Shown here: one piece after another, positions 22,012 to 33,242 of the stretch
Layout of the letters: each line of letters starts with the position of its first letter
How positions within the stretch are numbered: the first letter of the stretch is position 1
From: Viridothelium virens
Lineage: Eukaryota > Ascomycota > Dothideomycetes > Trypetheliales > Trypetheliaceae
DNA length: 64,000 nt
Direction of reading: 5' to 3'
NCBI GenBank assembly: GCA_010094025.1
Contig: ML991777.1
Location: 372,001 to 436,000 of the forward strand
Position numbers and translations under genes: made by a program
Notes under the pieces: model-generated
What the model saw: only the letters and a program-made list of their open reading frames with translations
Database searches by the model: none
What the model was told of the DNA's origin: nothing

Positions 22012-23740
22012 ATGATGGCGAAGCATTCGAATAAAAGCAAAGGGACTATGGCCTCTGAGTCCTCCAATCCAACCGCAGCTCCAAAGGGCGGCAAAGCTAG
22101 CCAGTCTGGCGCCCCTCAAAGCAAGAAACAAGCAAGCGCTGCAAAGAAATCCAAAGACGAGGAGAAGTCTAAGAAGGCCAGAAAGGCACCTCCTCCTGAT
22201 TCCGACTCTGACTCTGAAGATACTGGGAGTGAACGCACCTCGGATGACTCAGAAAGCGAAAGTGAGTCTGACCGTGATATCGTTCCAGTGAAATCAAACG
22301 GCAAGGGTAAAGCCAATGGCACCACCGGAACATCAACCAAGGGCATTGCAGCCGATACCTCTTCAAGCAGTGATAGCTCTGAGGAGGATGAAGATGATTC
22401 GGGTTCTGATGGCGATCATCGTGGCAAAGCAGCGCATTCATCAAAGACAAGCCACGCTGCGAAAGACGCCAAAAAGAAATCGAAAGCCGAACACAGCAGC
22501 AGTGACGAAGCTACTGATGTCAGTCAGAGTGACGATGAATCCGAAGCCAGCGAGAGCGAGGAAAGCAGTGCAAACGGATCAGAAGTTGATGATGCAAAGC
22601 CTGCTGCTAAGGGAAATGGCGCTCGTGCGGTAGGGAGTGGGAGTGAATCCGACACTGAAACAAGTGATGACTCAGATGATGGAAATGTGGCTGCACCTGT
22701 CAAGGGTGCGACTGCTCCTCAGTCAAAGGTGAAGAAGAATGTGAGTGACCGCGAGGACGAAGAGGTGAGTTTGCTTCTGGAATCCTGCGAGATCTGTGCT
22801 GCTGACTTCAATGACCCAGGATGAAACCGACCCCTCCGCCTCTAGCTCTGACGAAGAGGCCGATGAAATGGAGGTGGAAGAAGTTGCTAAAGAGCCGCCG
22901 GTTTCCAAGAAGCGCAAAGGTGACGAACAGGACCATGCCGATCCCAAGAAGGCTCGTGTCGAAAGCAAGGAATCTACATCTGGAGCAACCAAGAAACTCT
23001 TCGTTGGACGTCTCAGTTGGAATGTCGATGACGAATGGCTTCAACGCGAGTTTGAACGCTTTGGCAAGGTCACCAGCTCATACGTCAAGGTCGATAGAGA
23101 CAGCGGGAAATCCAAGGGATTCGGGTTCGTCGAGTTCGCAGATCTTGATGATGCGATCAAAGCCAAGGAGGAGATGAACGAAGCCGAGATTGACGGCCGT
23201 GAGATTCGGACCGATTATGACACAGTGCGAAGCTTCAACAATCCTCGCGAAAACGCGCGTGAACGTGCCCAGCGCTTTGGAGACCAAGAGAATCCCCCGA
23301 GTGCCACGCTATTCATCGGCAATCTGTCGTTCGATGCGGATGAGTCGATGGTGAAAGAACTCTTCGAGCAATACGGCAATGTCACACGTGTGGCACTTCC
23401 TACGGACCGTGAGACAGGCAATGCCAAGGGTTACGGCTACGTCGACTTCGCTTCTATCGAAGAGGCCCAAGAGGCCAAGGCAAATCTGACTGGTGGCGAG
23501 GTTGCTGGTCGCCCCTTCCGCCTTGACTTTGCAGGCCCACGTCCCAACAACAGTTCCGGCGATCGTGGCGGTTTCGGAGGTGGACGTGGCGGGCGCGGTG
23601 GTGCAGGACGTGGAGGAGCACGTGGTGGATTTGGAGACCGTGGAGGTAGGGGAGGCCGTGGTGGGCGTGGAGGTGGTCGCGGAGGGAGTACGAATCGTGG
23701 AGGGTTTGGCGACTTCCAGGGTAAGAAGATCAGCTTCTGA
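22012..23740 (+). CDS. nsr1: Nucleolin-like protein (Nsr1/Gar2), two RRMs and RGG tail
   Basis: Nucleolar RNA-binding protein for pre-rRNA processing and 40S assembly. Two exons, 22012-22764 and 22820-23740, with a 55-bp intron, give 557 aa. The N-terminal half (1-300) is made of alternating Lys-rich and Ser/Asp/Glu-rich acidic blocks (likely CK2 targets). RRM1 starts at KKLFVGRLSWNVDDEW and has RNP1 SKGFGFVEF; RRM2 starts at ATLFIGNLSFDADES with RNP1 AKGYGYVDF. The C terminus is a Gly/Arg RGG tract ending GKKISF. The same frame stays open upstream of the ATG pair to about 21778 with acidic, protein-like residues (VAESEDESSSSGG) but no ATG, so an upstream coding exon cannot be excluded. Confidence 0.93.
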
Positions 23741-25000
23741 TCGCGGTTCATCGACACCCTTTGGCCGCTCTTGCCAAGTCACCATGACAGCCCGAACAAT
23801 GATGGTTCTACGGATATGAAGGGTGAGAAACGAGAAACCCTGGTGCGATACTGAGACTGTGGTCTCTGCTGGTCTTCTCCTTGTCTTCAACTGTTACTCG
23901 AAGAGGATTTTCCGGGCCTCATAATATGTGCTTGCTTTTCTTTGCTCTACTGCTCTACTACAACCTGGTTGATGTGGCGCGAACCCAGCTCTGGGTGAGC
24001 CTTGTAAGAAGTTGGCTAGCTTCTTGCAACCACATTCAGACCAGCCAGCTCTACACTATGAATGTACTTTGCAGCTCTAGCATAGCAGTGAATACCACCG
24101 AATAGACTTACCGCCGCTGCAATGGTGCATGACATGATGCAAAGGTGTGGCTGGGTCCTGCAGGCACCGGCACCCTCAACCTTGACTCGCTCATCCTGCC
24201 GTAGGTTTGGCACCACTGCCCATGTCTGACCTGTCCCTTTGGAACTCTCTTGTGAACCCTCCTGTACTTATTTTATATTACTGTTTGAATGGAGAGTCTC
24301 ATCCTTGCCGACCCTGCGTTACACTATATCGAGGGCTCGATCAAGGCAAGACACACTGAGCTGGCGCTCGGACACAGCTCCACGCCGCCCCACGTCACGT
24401 CACGTCAGCTTATCAGCCCACCAGATCCCACCAAGTCCATCGGTTCACAACCACCTCCACAGTCCAGAGCACGGGACCGCCCAGTGCGCCCCCATCTGAT
24501 CTGCTCGGTTCAAAGACATCGTGCGCTTGTCTTCAAGGGAGGGTCATGCATCAGGCGCCCCGATTTCGAGTATCTGCCCTCCTTTAAACGACCCATCGAC
24601 TACTAGCCGCGCTTGAACAGTCGCACACCGCTTCCTTAACAAAGACACCACTGTCGCTCCTGCACTGCTCACATCCTCTAGAAAATCGCATTCTGTTCCA
24701 CTGCGGGTCGATACTTTGTTGTTTCGCTTAGAAAAGCGGATAGTGCAGCTGTTGCCCAAACCCGCGCGATCATCGACAAAATGTCTGCGGACAATTGCAA
24801 CAGTCGGTCACAAACCGAAGGCAGTGGTCGCAGGAACAGGTTCATTCAACAAGCACATGGTCTACACCGATCTCTACCTACTGGCGGTAGGTCGAGGTCA
24901 GATGGTAGGTAGTGTCTTACATTCACGCTCGCCGATCGCACTTCTTCCGGCTTCATGCATTGGCCTTCTTTCCACCCTATACTCGCAATTGTAGTTCGAC
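23741..25000. other. 1.26-kb intergenic region
   Basis: Contains the 3' flank of the nucleolin gene and the 5' flank of the next gene. The short open frames near 24239-24606 are Ser/Pro-rich and overlap one another in several frames, which argues against coding. No RNA gene or repeat recognised. Confidence 0.45.
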
Positions 25001-26437
25001 ATGGCTTGGTCCGATCCTGGTTATCTATATGCTTACGGCTTTGGCACAGAATCGTGGATAGAAATTTCATCGAACCCTTCAGCCTCCTCCCTGTCCTCTG
25101 CAGGAGATGAGGTGGTAACGACGGGGCTGCGAGTTCAGCATGGTGTCTCCAGACAACGACGCAATACACGATCCACGGCACCGAGAAATCTGAACATCTC
25201 AAGCCGACCACATAGCGTCGAAGGAAGCAGCCAAGAAGAGTACGAAGAGAGCGAGAGCGAGTCTGAAAAGCTAATGTCTTCCTCAAACGAAGGCCTCCAA
25301 CTCCCTTTGCCTTTGGCACCACCACCATACTCATCTTCCGAAGACGGTGGTTCCGAGGCTATCTCAGATGAGGACGAGATCAGCACTGCGATCAACTATC
25401 GTCCTTCCGACGCCTGTTTCACCCCTCAACCCAACGCATTTTCTCATCCCCCATCAAACCCATCGACACGAAATCCCCAATCCGTGCCTGGCTCCTACTT
25501 CCCTGCTGCTCCACGACCTGCTAACCGCAATGCGGTGCAGCGTCACTCCTTCTCTCAAACTCGACGACAGGCACCTCAAATACAACACAGCCCATTCAAC
25601 GCCATCTCTCCCTCCCACCATGCCGATCACGACGCCGCACTCCGTGCGTCCCTCTCCACCCTACTCTCCTGCGCCGCTGCCGCCCGTGGCCTCCCCAAAT
25701 CTACCTCGCGCACCAACCTTCCCACTACCACCGCTCCTCCCTCAAGCAACCGCATCGACACCACCACCCTACGTATGGTGCCCGAGTCCATCGCACTAGG
25801 CGGCCAACCATCATCCTCCGCCTCCCCCGGGGACCCTCCCTTCAACCCCACACTCCGGCGGCCCGTCTCACCAGCGCGGACCGACAGTAGCGAGAGCCGG
25901 GGCAGCGCAGGCGCAAACCCGAAACCCAGCAAACGGAAAGCTGTCGCGGGCGCGGTGACGACCAACAATAACAATAACAACACAACATCAGGCATGGGTG
26001 CCACTGCTGCTGGGGGCAACGCAGGAAGGAGTAGCAGCAGAGACCGACGCGCAGCGAAGAAGCCGCGGCGCGGCACGGGGCATCCGCCGGCGGGGCATGC
26101 GCATTGGGCTGCTTCTTCGGGAGTGCTGGCGGCGGAGGGGCTGGAGGTCAGCCCGACGCTGCTGACATGGGTGGTTTCCGCTGGGGTGGTGGTGCTAGTG
26201 AGTGCGTTGAGCTTTGGGGCGGGCTTTTCGATGGGGAGGGAGGCGGGGAGAGCGGAGGTGTTGGGATTGCCGGAGGGGGTGCCGGGTGCGGGGGATGGGT
26301 GGAGGAATGCGAGTCAGGCGGTTGTTGGGTGTGGGAGGGAGAGTGGGATATGGGGTGGTGGTGGTAGTGGTGGCGGGTGGAGGTCAAGATTGAGGTGGAG
26401 TGGCATGGTTGGGGGAGCGAGCAGTATTGTGGCATAA
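25001..26437 (+). CDS. Unrecognised Ser/Pro-rich protein with one C-terminal membrane segment
   Basis: A 478-aa single exon. The first 340 residues are low complexity: Ser/Glu clusters (EESESESEKLMSSS), a PPPY motif near 108, poly-Asn near 325, and basic KKPRR patches. The only ordered-looking islands are the N terminus (MAWSDPGYLYAYGFG) and HDAALRASLSTLLSCAAAAR near 210. A single hydrophobic segment (WVVSAGVVVLVSALSFGAG) at about 387-405 is followed by SMGREAGRAE and a Gly-rich tail. The pattern suggests a tail-anchored or single-pass organelle-membrane protein. It could serve as an adaptor through the PPPY motif, but I do not recognise the family and assign no function. High GC3 in the last third matches other genes nearby. 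Confidence 0.75.
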   Translation: MAWSDPGYLYAYGFGTESWIEISSNPSASSLSSAGDEVVTTGLRVQHGVSRQRRNTRSTAPRNLNISSRPHSVEGSSQEEYEESESESEKLMSSSNEGLQLPLPLAPPPYSSSEDGGSEAISDEDEISTAINYRPSDACFTPQPNAFSHPPSNPSTRNPQSVPGSYFPAAPRPANRNAVQRHSFSQTRRQAPQIQHSPFNAISPSHHADHDAALRASLSTLLSCAAAARGLPKSTSRTNLPTTTAPPSSNRIDTTTLRMVPESIALGGQPSSSASPGDPPFNPTLRRPVSPARTDSSESRGSAGANPKPSKRKAVAGAVTTNNNNNNTTSGMGATAAGGNAGRSSSRDRRAAKKPRRGTGHPPAGHAHWAASSGVLAAEGLEVSPTLLTWVVSAGVVVLVSALSFGAGFSMGREAGRAEVLGLPEGVPGAGDGWRNASQAVVGCGRESGIWGGGGSGGGWRSRLRWSGMVGGASSIVA

Positions 26438-27140
26438 CTTGGGGACAAAGCTTTGGTGATTATGAGACGATGATATAACTGATGAGACGAGATAAGATGA
26501 TGGATGGATGGATGGATGGAGTCGGATAGGACTTGGAGTGATACCATGACAGCAAAGTTAGGTTGAGTCAACGCATTTCTGTGGACGTTCTGGGTGCTGG
26601 TCCAATTTGGTGAGACGAGTTCATGGAGCGGAATATTCTACACATTTCTGGGCGTCATGGACTGCTCCACTGATCTCAATGAGTTCTTTGGCATCTTCAT
26701 AGCTGATTGGCGTAGGATGACGGTGAATCCACTCCATGACTGTAGTGCAAAGCTCGCAACTCTGCCGGCCTTATGCCGAAACAATATCAGCGTCTCTACC
26801 CCCTTGGCCTGGTTCCTGTTGATTTAAAGATTGGCATTATGTCATTGCAGACCATCGACTGTGACACTTCTCCTTTATCCTCCTCTATTTACAAATTAGG
26901 AATACGCAATGCTCTAGTGTATGCGCCTCAACAACCATGTACGGGGTATACGACAAGTGGAATATTGCCTCTAACCCTCTCTCCCTTCGTAATATCATGC
27001 AGCCTGGTTGCTGCACATGAAAACAATGCCATGCTCAATAATCTAATGCCCGCCTCACGCTTCTGGCATACTTGAAGTCGGAGTCACCTAACCTAAGTGG
27101 AAGCACGTATTAGCATTCCTGCGAGCCACTAATGAGTTGT
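26438..27140. other. Intergenic region with GGAT microsatellite
   Basis: About 700 bp between convergent genes. A (GGAT)n run of about five units lies at 26498-26521. No gene seen. Confidence 0.5.
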
Positions 27141-28207
27141 TTACCGTCCGAACCGCATTTGCGCCTTCCCGTAGCAATGCAGCGCCCGCAAGAAGACATG
27201 ATATGCGACGCCTTGGTGATCTTCAACGTTGCTACAGAAATGTTAGCCTTCCGGTTTCTAACCTCATCGCTGTAAGGGAAAGCGAAAACATACAAAATCT
27301 CTGTCAAGCGCAGCTGCCAGGGGGGGTATCCCTGCAGCTGCACATTCGGCCCGAATAGGATAAGCAGATCCGGCTCCTTCATCGTTAGGTCGCTAAGCTC
27401 CTGCTCAATCAGCTCCCCCGTGACGTGCTCCGGTCCAATCTTCCGATTCTGCGCCATCTCCGCAAACGTCTTTGTGAGATCCACAAGCGTGGCGCGACCG
27501 TCATCCTTACTGATCAATGTCACCTCGAGTCGTGGGGGCGTCGCGTCTGCAGGCAGCGTGTTCGGGGAGCGTGGTGGGCTGATGGATTGAAGGTGCGGCG
27601 CACGGAGAGAGATGCTCGGAGGATGCTGACCGTAATAGGAGCGTAGGGTCTGGGTGATTGCGCGATGCGTGTCTTGAAGGTACTCTTTCAGGATGCCGGT
27701 GCGTTCGTAGATGGTCAAGACGGGGATGCCGGCGCTGGCGGTCCAGGCACAGATTTCGCAGACGTCGTTGACAAGGTTTTCGAGTGAGGAATCAGCGTCG
27801 TAGCGATCATGGGAGTGGAGGTCGAGGATGACGCTGATGTGAGTGGGGAGGCGAGAAAGGGCTTTGACATCGCGGCGAATGTACTCGGGCGTGCGGTGGG
27901 GATAGTACATGATGGTGTAGATGCGGTCGATGATGACATGGTACAGGTAGCGACTGCGCAGATAGATGGAGAAAACAGCTTGTATAATCGCAAAGAGAAT
28001 AAGGTGGATTCTTGTTACAAATCGGCTCCATAGGATTCGTCGTTTTCGGCCCACTGGCTTGGGAGAGGTCGAGCGAGTCGTCTCGTCCGAGTATGATGTC
28101 GGCGGGAGTACCTTTCTCAAAAGCTGCTCTCTCTCTTCTGGTTTCACTGGTCTGCCATCTGGATGCAGGTCCCGGTGGAACATCGTTGTCTCTTCACGGC
28201 CAACCAT
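27141..28207 (-). CDS. nus1: Nus1, subunit of the cis-prenyltransferase (dehydrodolichyl diphosphate synthase) complex
   Basis: Partner of Rer2 in making the dolichol backbone at the ER; homologous to human NgBR. Two exons, 28207-27294 and 27231-27141, with a 62-bp intron, give 334 aa. One membrane segment is at about 68-84, followed by a degenerate UPP-synthase fold (HISVILDLHS, NDVCEICAWTASAGIPVLTIYERTG). The second exon yields TEIFNVEDHQGVAYHVFLRA and ends KAQMRFGR, which contains the C-terminal RxG motif needed for complex activity. Reading on without splicing loses this motif, which is why I favour the intron. The ATG at 28207 is the first in frame. It works in the same pathway as ALG6 (dolichol-linked glycans) but is not adjacent to it. 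Confidence 0.94.
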
Positions 28208-28650
28208 GATGCCTTCTTTCAAACTGGCGCGACGTGATATAAAAATCAAGAACGAGTGTCATGAGTTCACAAAGGAATGAATGGTCTAAAGACGTGAAAA
28301 GATCGCTAACATTTGCTCGGGAAAGAGCAAGCAAGGCTCACATCTGTCAAGGTCATCGCTTCTATTAAAGATCCGAAGGTCGACCTGAAGTTTCCGAAGT
28401 AAAATCGAGGGATGTACCCTGGTCCGTAGGTAGTAGGGCTGATGGCGCGGCAAGTTGCAGTTTGGCCGCACCGCGGCATCCCAAACAATCACACGCCAAA
28501 ACCTACCTAGTTAGGTACCTTCCTTCTCAAGTGCTTTAGTCACTGCCTATGGGGCAGCAACGTTGGGGCCCCATGAAGTTGTGAGAGTAGAGAAAACATC
28601 AAACGCATTCGCGCCTGGCGCTCAACCGCGGAAGCGAAAGAGAAAAAGCC
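28208..28650. promoter_or_regulatory. Divergent promoter region, NUS1 / SEC10
   Basis: 443 bp between divergent start codons; no gene in it. A TAGGTACCT-type palindrome is near 28515. Confidence 0.45.
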
Positions 28651-31341
28651 ATGCCGGCATCCTCGGGCGATAATGCTTCAATCTTGACCGGCCACGCAAG
28701 CTCCTCGACCTTGCGATCTCCGTTCGCCAAGGGACCTTCGTTCACATTAGACACCTTCTCAAATCAAGATTTCATCGTCAAAGATTTTGTCGAATCCTTG
28801 TCGGACAGTGCTGTCCCTATCAGTCGCCGTTCCGGTCCTGCGTCCCAAGCCTTCGACCCGAAACCACTCATTCGGACATTTGAAGCTGCAGTCAGTCGCT
28901 TGAAGGGCTTGTCTGAAGATCTACAGGTTCGCGAGACAGAGCTTTCGGGTGCAGTCCGTCGAGCTGAAGCGCAGCACAATCAAAACACCGAGTCACTGGG
29001 ACAAAAGGTCGAACAAGCCATAGATTCATTTCACCAGCTGGATGGCTCATTGAGTAGGAACGGCAGCGCACCAAATGGCTCAGATGTTGGCGACAATGCT
29101 GTCGTAAGAATTGGAGAACGCCTAGAAGAGTTGGACCAACAAAGACAACGAGCCCAAGATGCGAAGTTTCTGATCCAATGTTGGATCGAAGTGAGTGAGA
29201 AGGGAGATCTCTCGGCACTGGAAAATGTTCGGCGTATGGGTGGTGGGGATGGGAAATTAAGGTGTGCGCACATCGCCAGACAATTGCTCAAAATCAGTCA
29301 ACGACTTGACAGGGAGAATGGGCCGCAGGTTAATGGGATGATGAACGGCATCAATGGGGTGAATGGCACAAATGGTCGGGTAGATGCGAGTCCGTCAAGG
29401 CGCGGAACACAAGAATTGGTGGAAAAATTTCTGGAATCTCTGGAAAAGGACCTTCTTAAAGAATTTGACAACTACTACAGACGACAGAACTACGTGGGTA
29501 TGCAAGAGTGCGCGGTAGCATTGCGAGACTTCAATGATGGTGCAAGCGTGATGGCACTTTTCGTCAATCAACACCAATTTTTCATTGATCGCAGTCAATT
29601 GATCACGGAAGAAGTTGCAGGCGATTCGGAAACCTGGGATCGGATAGCGGATCCAGATGTAGAGCCGCCGGGTGTGGAACCTAGTTTGCAATCGCTCATC
29701 GATGAAGTCAAAGTTGTTGTGCAGGACGAGTCCTATATCATCAAGCAGGCCTTTCCCTATTACGATGAAGTACTCGTACGGTTCTTGCAACGAGTCTTTC
29801 AGCAATCGATCCAGCAACGACTCGAGATGGTCCTCGACAAAGCAAACTCCATTTCACCGTTAGCATTTCTACGCACCCTGCAAGCCGCGAGAAGCTATAT
29901 GAAAGATCTAGTCGAAGACTTGAAATCCCATGGACTCACAGAGCGTCCCGAGCCTGTATCATCTCAGATTGCAGCAACACTTGATCAACAGCTAGATGAG
30001 CTTTTCGTGCCTTATTTCATAGGCACATCTTATATCGAGCGAGAGAAGCGGAATCTGGAAGAACTGTATGCATCATTGCTCTTCAAATTCACGATCTACC
30101 ATTCGAAAAGGCGAAAATTGCCGACAACCTACCTTGCATCCCTGAGTCAAAGGGGCAAGGAGCTCCTGTCGTCTGCTCGCGAAGCGTACATGGATCGCTT
30201 AAATTCCACTGATCTACCACAATCTCAGAAGACCATGCTCAGAAGAATTGCGGGAATAAAAGAGACTGCTACAGATACTCAAATCGACGTAACAGAGGAA
30301 GATGGGGCTTTAAGTCTGCCAAATGCAAAGCGGATGCTGAAATGGCTTGCAGAAGGTGTCGGTAGAGGACTGGAATTGAGCGGCGGCAGCGATATGCCGA
30401 AGGACGTTGCCGCCCTACTAAATCTATTACTCACGAACATGGGAGAATTGTATTTGGAGACAGCGCTAGATGCGTAAGTAATTTCAGTTGTGTTTTGCTA
30501 TCTCAGAAGCGAACTGATGCTAATCACGTTTCTCAGAGCGAATGATCTAGCGACAGGTCAAGAAACCTCGAAGAATGAGCCAGACTTCTCGTATTTCAAC
30601 GATTTGCGCGCCTCAATTAGTATGCTTCACCTTCTGCAAACGGCCATCCACACCGTCCTCATACCACTTGCATCCTCGAATCTCACCATTCGCAGAGATA
30701 TCGAGAAGACGAGCAATGCCTTTATATCACGGGTTGAAGATAAGATCTCCAACATCCTCCAACGCACCGTCGATGCCGTATTATCGTGGGTGGGTCGTGG
30801 AATACTTTCCAAGCAACAGAAGACAGATTTCCGCCCTCGTGATGACTCTCCAATGGCTCTCGAGCAGCTTCGCACACCAACGTGCTCTCAACTCTGCACC
30901 TTCCTTAATAGGCTCAACTCCCGCGTCAAACCAGCCCTATCAGGTCGTAGTAGACAGGTATTCTCTGCTGAGCTGGCTTCTACCGTACTCGGAGCTTTAC
31001 TTGAACATTTTAAAAAATTCAATGTCAGTTTGACGGGCGGTCTTATGGTCAGCAAGGACGTCAATGCATATGTTGAGCTGATTCGCAGTTGGGGAATTGA
31101 AGAGCATGCCAGCAATACTGCCAATGCAACCACGGCGACTGATGTGGGGAATCTCGCATCAAGAATGCTGGAAGTACTTGGCGAAGTCGTCAATGTCTTC
31201 GTCATCGGGCCGGAAGCGCTGAGAGAACGACTCAGAGGTGGTGTAGTTGCAGGTGTAGAGGCGAAGGAACTCCGGCCGTATATTTTGCGGCGCGACGATG
31301 TTGGAACTGTGGGTGTTCAAGCCGTCCTTAATGCACTTTGA
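28651..31341 (+). CDS. sec10: Exocyst complex component Sec10
   Basis: Subunit of the exocyst, which tethers secretory vesicles at the hyphal tip and septa. Two exons, 28651-30473 and 30537-31341, with a 63-bp intron, give 875 aa. After a Ser-rich start comes FTLDTFSNQDFIVKDFVESL, a coiled coil (RLKGLSEDLQVRETELSGAV), a Gly/Asn-rich linker near 228-245 (MNGINGVNGTNG), and the helical Sec10 body with EKDLLKEFDNYYRRQN and FFIDRSQLI. The protein ends ELRPYILRRDDVGTVGVQAV. Splicing restores LDAANDLATGQE across the junction. The gene appears intact. Confidence 0.93.
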
Positions 31342-31735
31342 TCTGGCTGCATTTGGCTGGGCAGGCTACTCTGCTAAACTATTCGCTCTTGACCTTTGCA
31401 AGGATAACCGAAATATCCTGCAAATATAGAGATAACTGCAGTCACTATAACTTTAATAATGATTGCAGAGACAACCTCTGGTGTCGACTTTGGCGGCGGA
31501 AACAGGAGAAACAGCCGATATGATATTCAGGGTCGTTATCAAAAATGTCTAATGAGGAGCCCCCCAATGAATCCACTTAAGTCTCTTCGGACTAAATTTC
31601 AACACAACAATGACACAGAACAAAATTTTCTAGACGCTATACCGCAAGTACATCGCCAGTCTTCCTGCAGAATCTGCAATCTAGACATAAGGCAGAACCG
31701 GAATACCAGTCAATGATGTCTTATGTTGAAAGCCC
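31342..31735. other. Left part of decayed island
   Basis: About 390 bp of AT-rich sequence after SEC10; no gene supported. Confidence 0.4.
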
Positions 31736-31825
31736 AACGATACCGAGATACTCTCGATATCTACTTCGAGGAGGACGATTCATGCGATTTTCGCAAAAAG
31801 CTTCCAAAGTTGATGTCCTCTGACT
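31736..31825 (+). pseudogene. Metallophosphoesterase fragment, left copy
   Basis: A short stretch whose DNA resembles the clearer fragment at 33243-33377 (shared GATAT-TCTAC/TATTTCGA-GA pattern, TGCGATTT / TGCAATTT, CTTCC-AAAGTTGAT). It reads IYFEEDDSCDFRKKLPK in one frame, against VYFEEHDLCNLREQFPE in the right copy. Too short and eroded to be functional. Confidence 0.4.
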
Positions 31826-32231
31826 GGGCAAGCTGTGGCCCGCTGATACCTTCCTCTTCAGGCCCATCTTGAGCGGTGGATCTGGACCTGGACCTGGGCA
31901 CCTTCCATCTGGGCATCGCGACTTCCTCAACTGCAATCGACGCCTGAAATCACGTCATGACCGCCCAAATGGTCCTCTCTGTCTCTTCGGGCTTCGCTCT
32001 CGGTCTCCTTTCTGTCCTTTCGATAGTCCTGTCTTGTCTACTCTTTGTCTCATCTCAACGATTCACTCGATGGCTGCTCAGACGACTGTCGGCGAGATCA
32101 TTGATGACTACATGTTTCGACTTATCACTCTCGATGCACCAGACTGGTACATCAATCCGGACTATCGAATTTTGCTGGGCTCAGTGGATGGCCCCAGCAT
32201 ATGCGCTGCCGTGCCGCTCACCTTTGCACCC

Positions 32232-32328
32232 AGGCGCGGCCTTGACATGGGCCAACATGGTCATAACAGTAAACTCGAAATAACATTGTATTAATTACCA
32301 GTCGAGGAACCCCCCAGCCGCGGTAAGG
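32232..32328. mobile_element. Palindromic MITE, copy 4 (right half only)
   Basis: 97 bp matching the right arm of copies 1-3, including CATGGGCCAACATGGTCATA, TTACCAGT-GAGG-AACCCCCC and the terminal GCGGTAAGG. The left arm is absent, so a deletion followed insertion, or insertion was partial. It lies inside the zinc-finger pseudogene. Confidence 0.8.
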
Positions 32329-32715
32329 CACGTTTTCTCGCCCTCGAAGGCACCTTCACCAACCTCTTTTACTCTGCAATACCCACCTGTATGGACCACT
32401 TTTGGACCTCCTTCATGCCATGGTCTCGCGATGACGTCTCTTGAGGCCCCACTAACAGCCACTCACCCTTCAACGAGTCTGTTGCCGGTTGTTTGAATTT
32501 GACTGCGGAGGAGCTTCTTCGTCATGAAGAGGTACGAAAGCGACGTGCTAAAGAGCATTCCAAGAGAGCTTACCTGAAGGATGCCGTTAAAATGAGAACA
32601 GAATACGACCGCAAACGCGCTCAGGACATTAATGCATTTCGCTTGAAGAAGCGTATTCAGGCGACTTCATGGGTTGCGAGGAACAGGCCTAAATGCAGGG
32701 GCACGCGGTTGCCAG

Positions 32716-32927
32716 AAAAACCCGCACACCAAAACTGGGGGGTGCTTCATACATAGTAGACAGAAGAGATTACATATGTACATTAGGCTTATCTGCTATT
32801 ACACAGTCACCACCTTTTAGACTCAAGAGATTATTGAATAATAATTTTTACCCTGTAAAGGTAGTCTACAGGTGTGGCTGCTTTTCTGGCGAGACACCCC
32901 CCAGTCTCGGTGTGCGGATTTTTTTTT
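32716..32927. mobile_element. Second MITE-like element with ~30-bp terminal inverted repeats
   Basis: The left end AAAAACCCGCACACC-A-AACTGGGGGGTG is mirrored at the right end, where ACCCCCCAGT-TCGGTGTGCGG is followed by a run of T (32918-32926). The 212-bp element has an AT-rich non-coding core and is unrelated in sequence to the CCTTACGG family. It interrupts the zinc-finger pseudogene just before its fingers. Confidence 0.75.
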
Positions 32928-33242
32928 CAACCGCGTGAGGGGTTACTGGGCTCACAACAAGAAGAAGGCCCTTATTAAACACAGGTTCTACTGTACAACC
33001 TGCCAAAAGGCATTCGCCGACTCCTCCAAGTCTAAGAGGCACAACCAATCTGCACGGCACAAGAACAAGGTCTCTGAAACTCCTCCTACCGCCAAAGCAT
33101 TGCAAGGCCGGGAGTACAGTGCCCGCTTGATCGCCAACAAGACCTTCCACTGCGCAACATGCAACCACTCGTGGACTGGCGCATACCACCTTAATCAGCA
33201 CCTCAAATCTGAGAAGCACCTCCAGAAGGTCGCAAAAGCCTA

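Noticed and set aside
23437-23757. Proline-rich minus-strand ORF
   Set aside because: It is the antisense shadow of the RGG tail of the nucleolin-like gene.
18191-28207. ALG6 and NUS1 as a dolichol/N-glycosylation cluster
   Set aside because: They lie about 7 kb apart with unrelated genes between them, so their shared pathway is probably coincidence.
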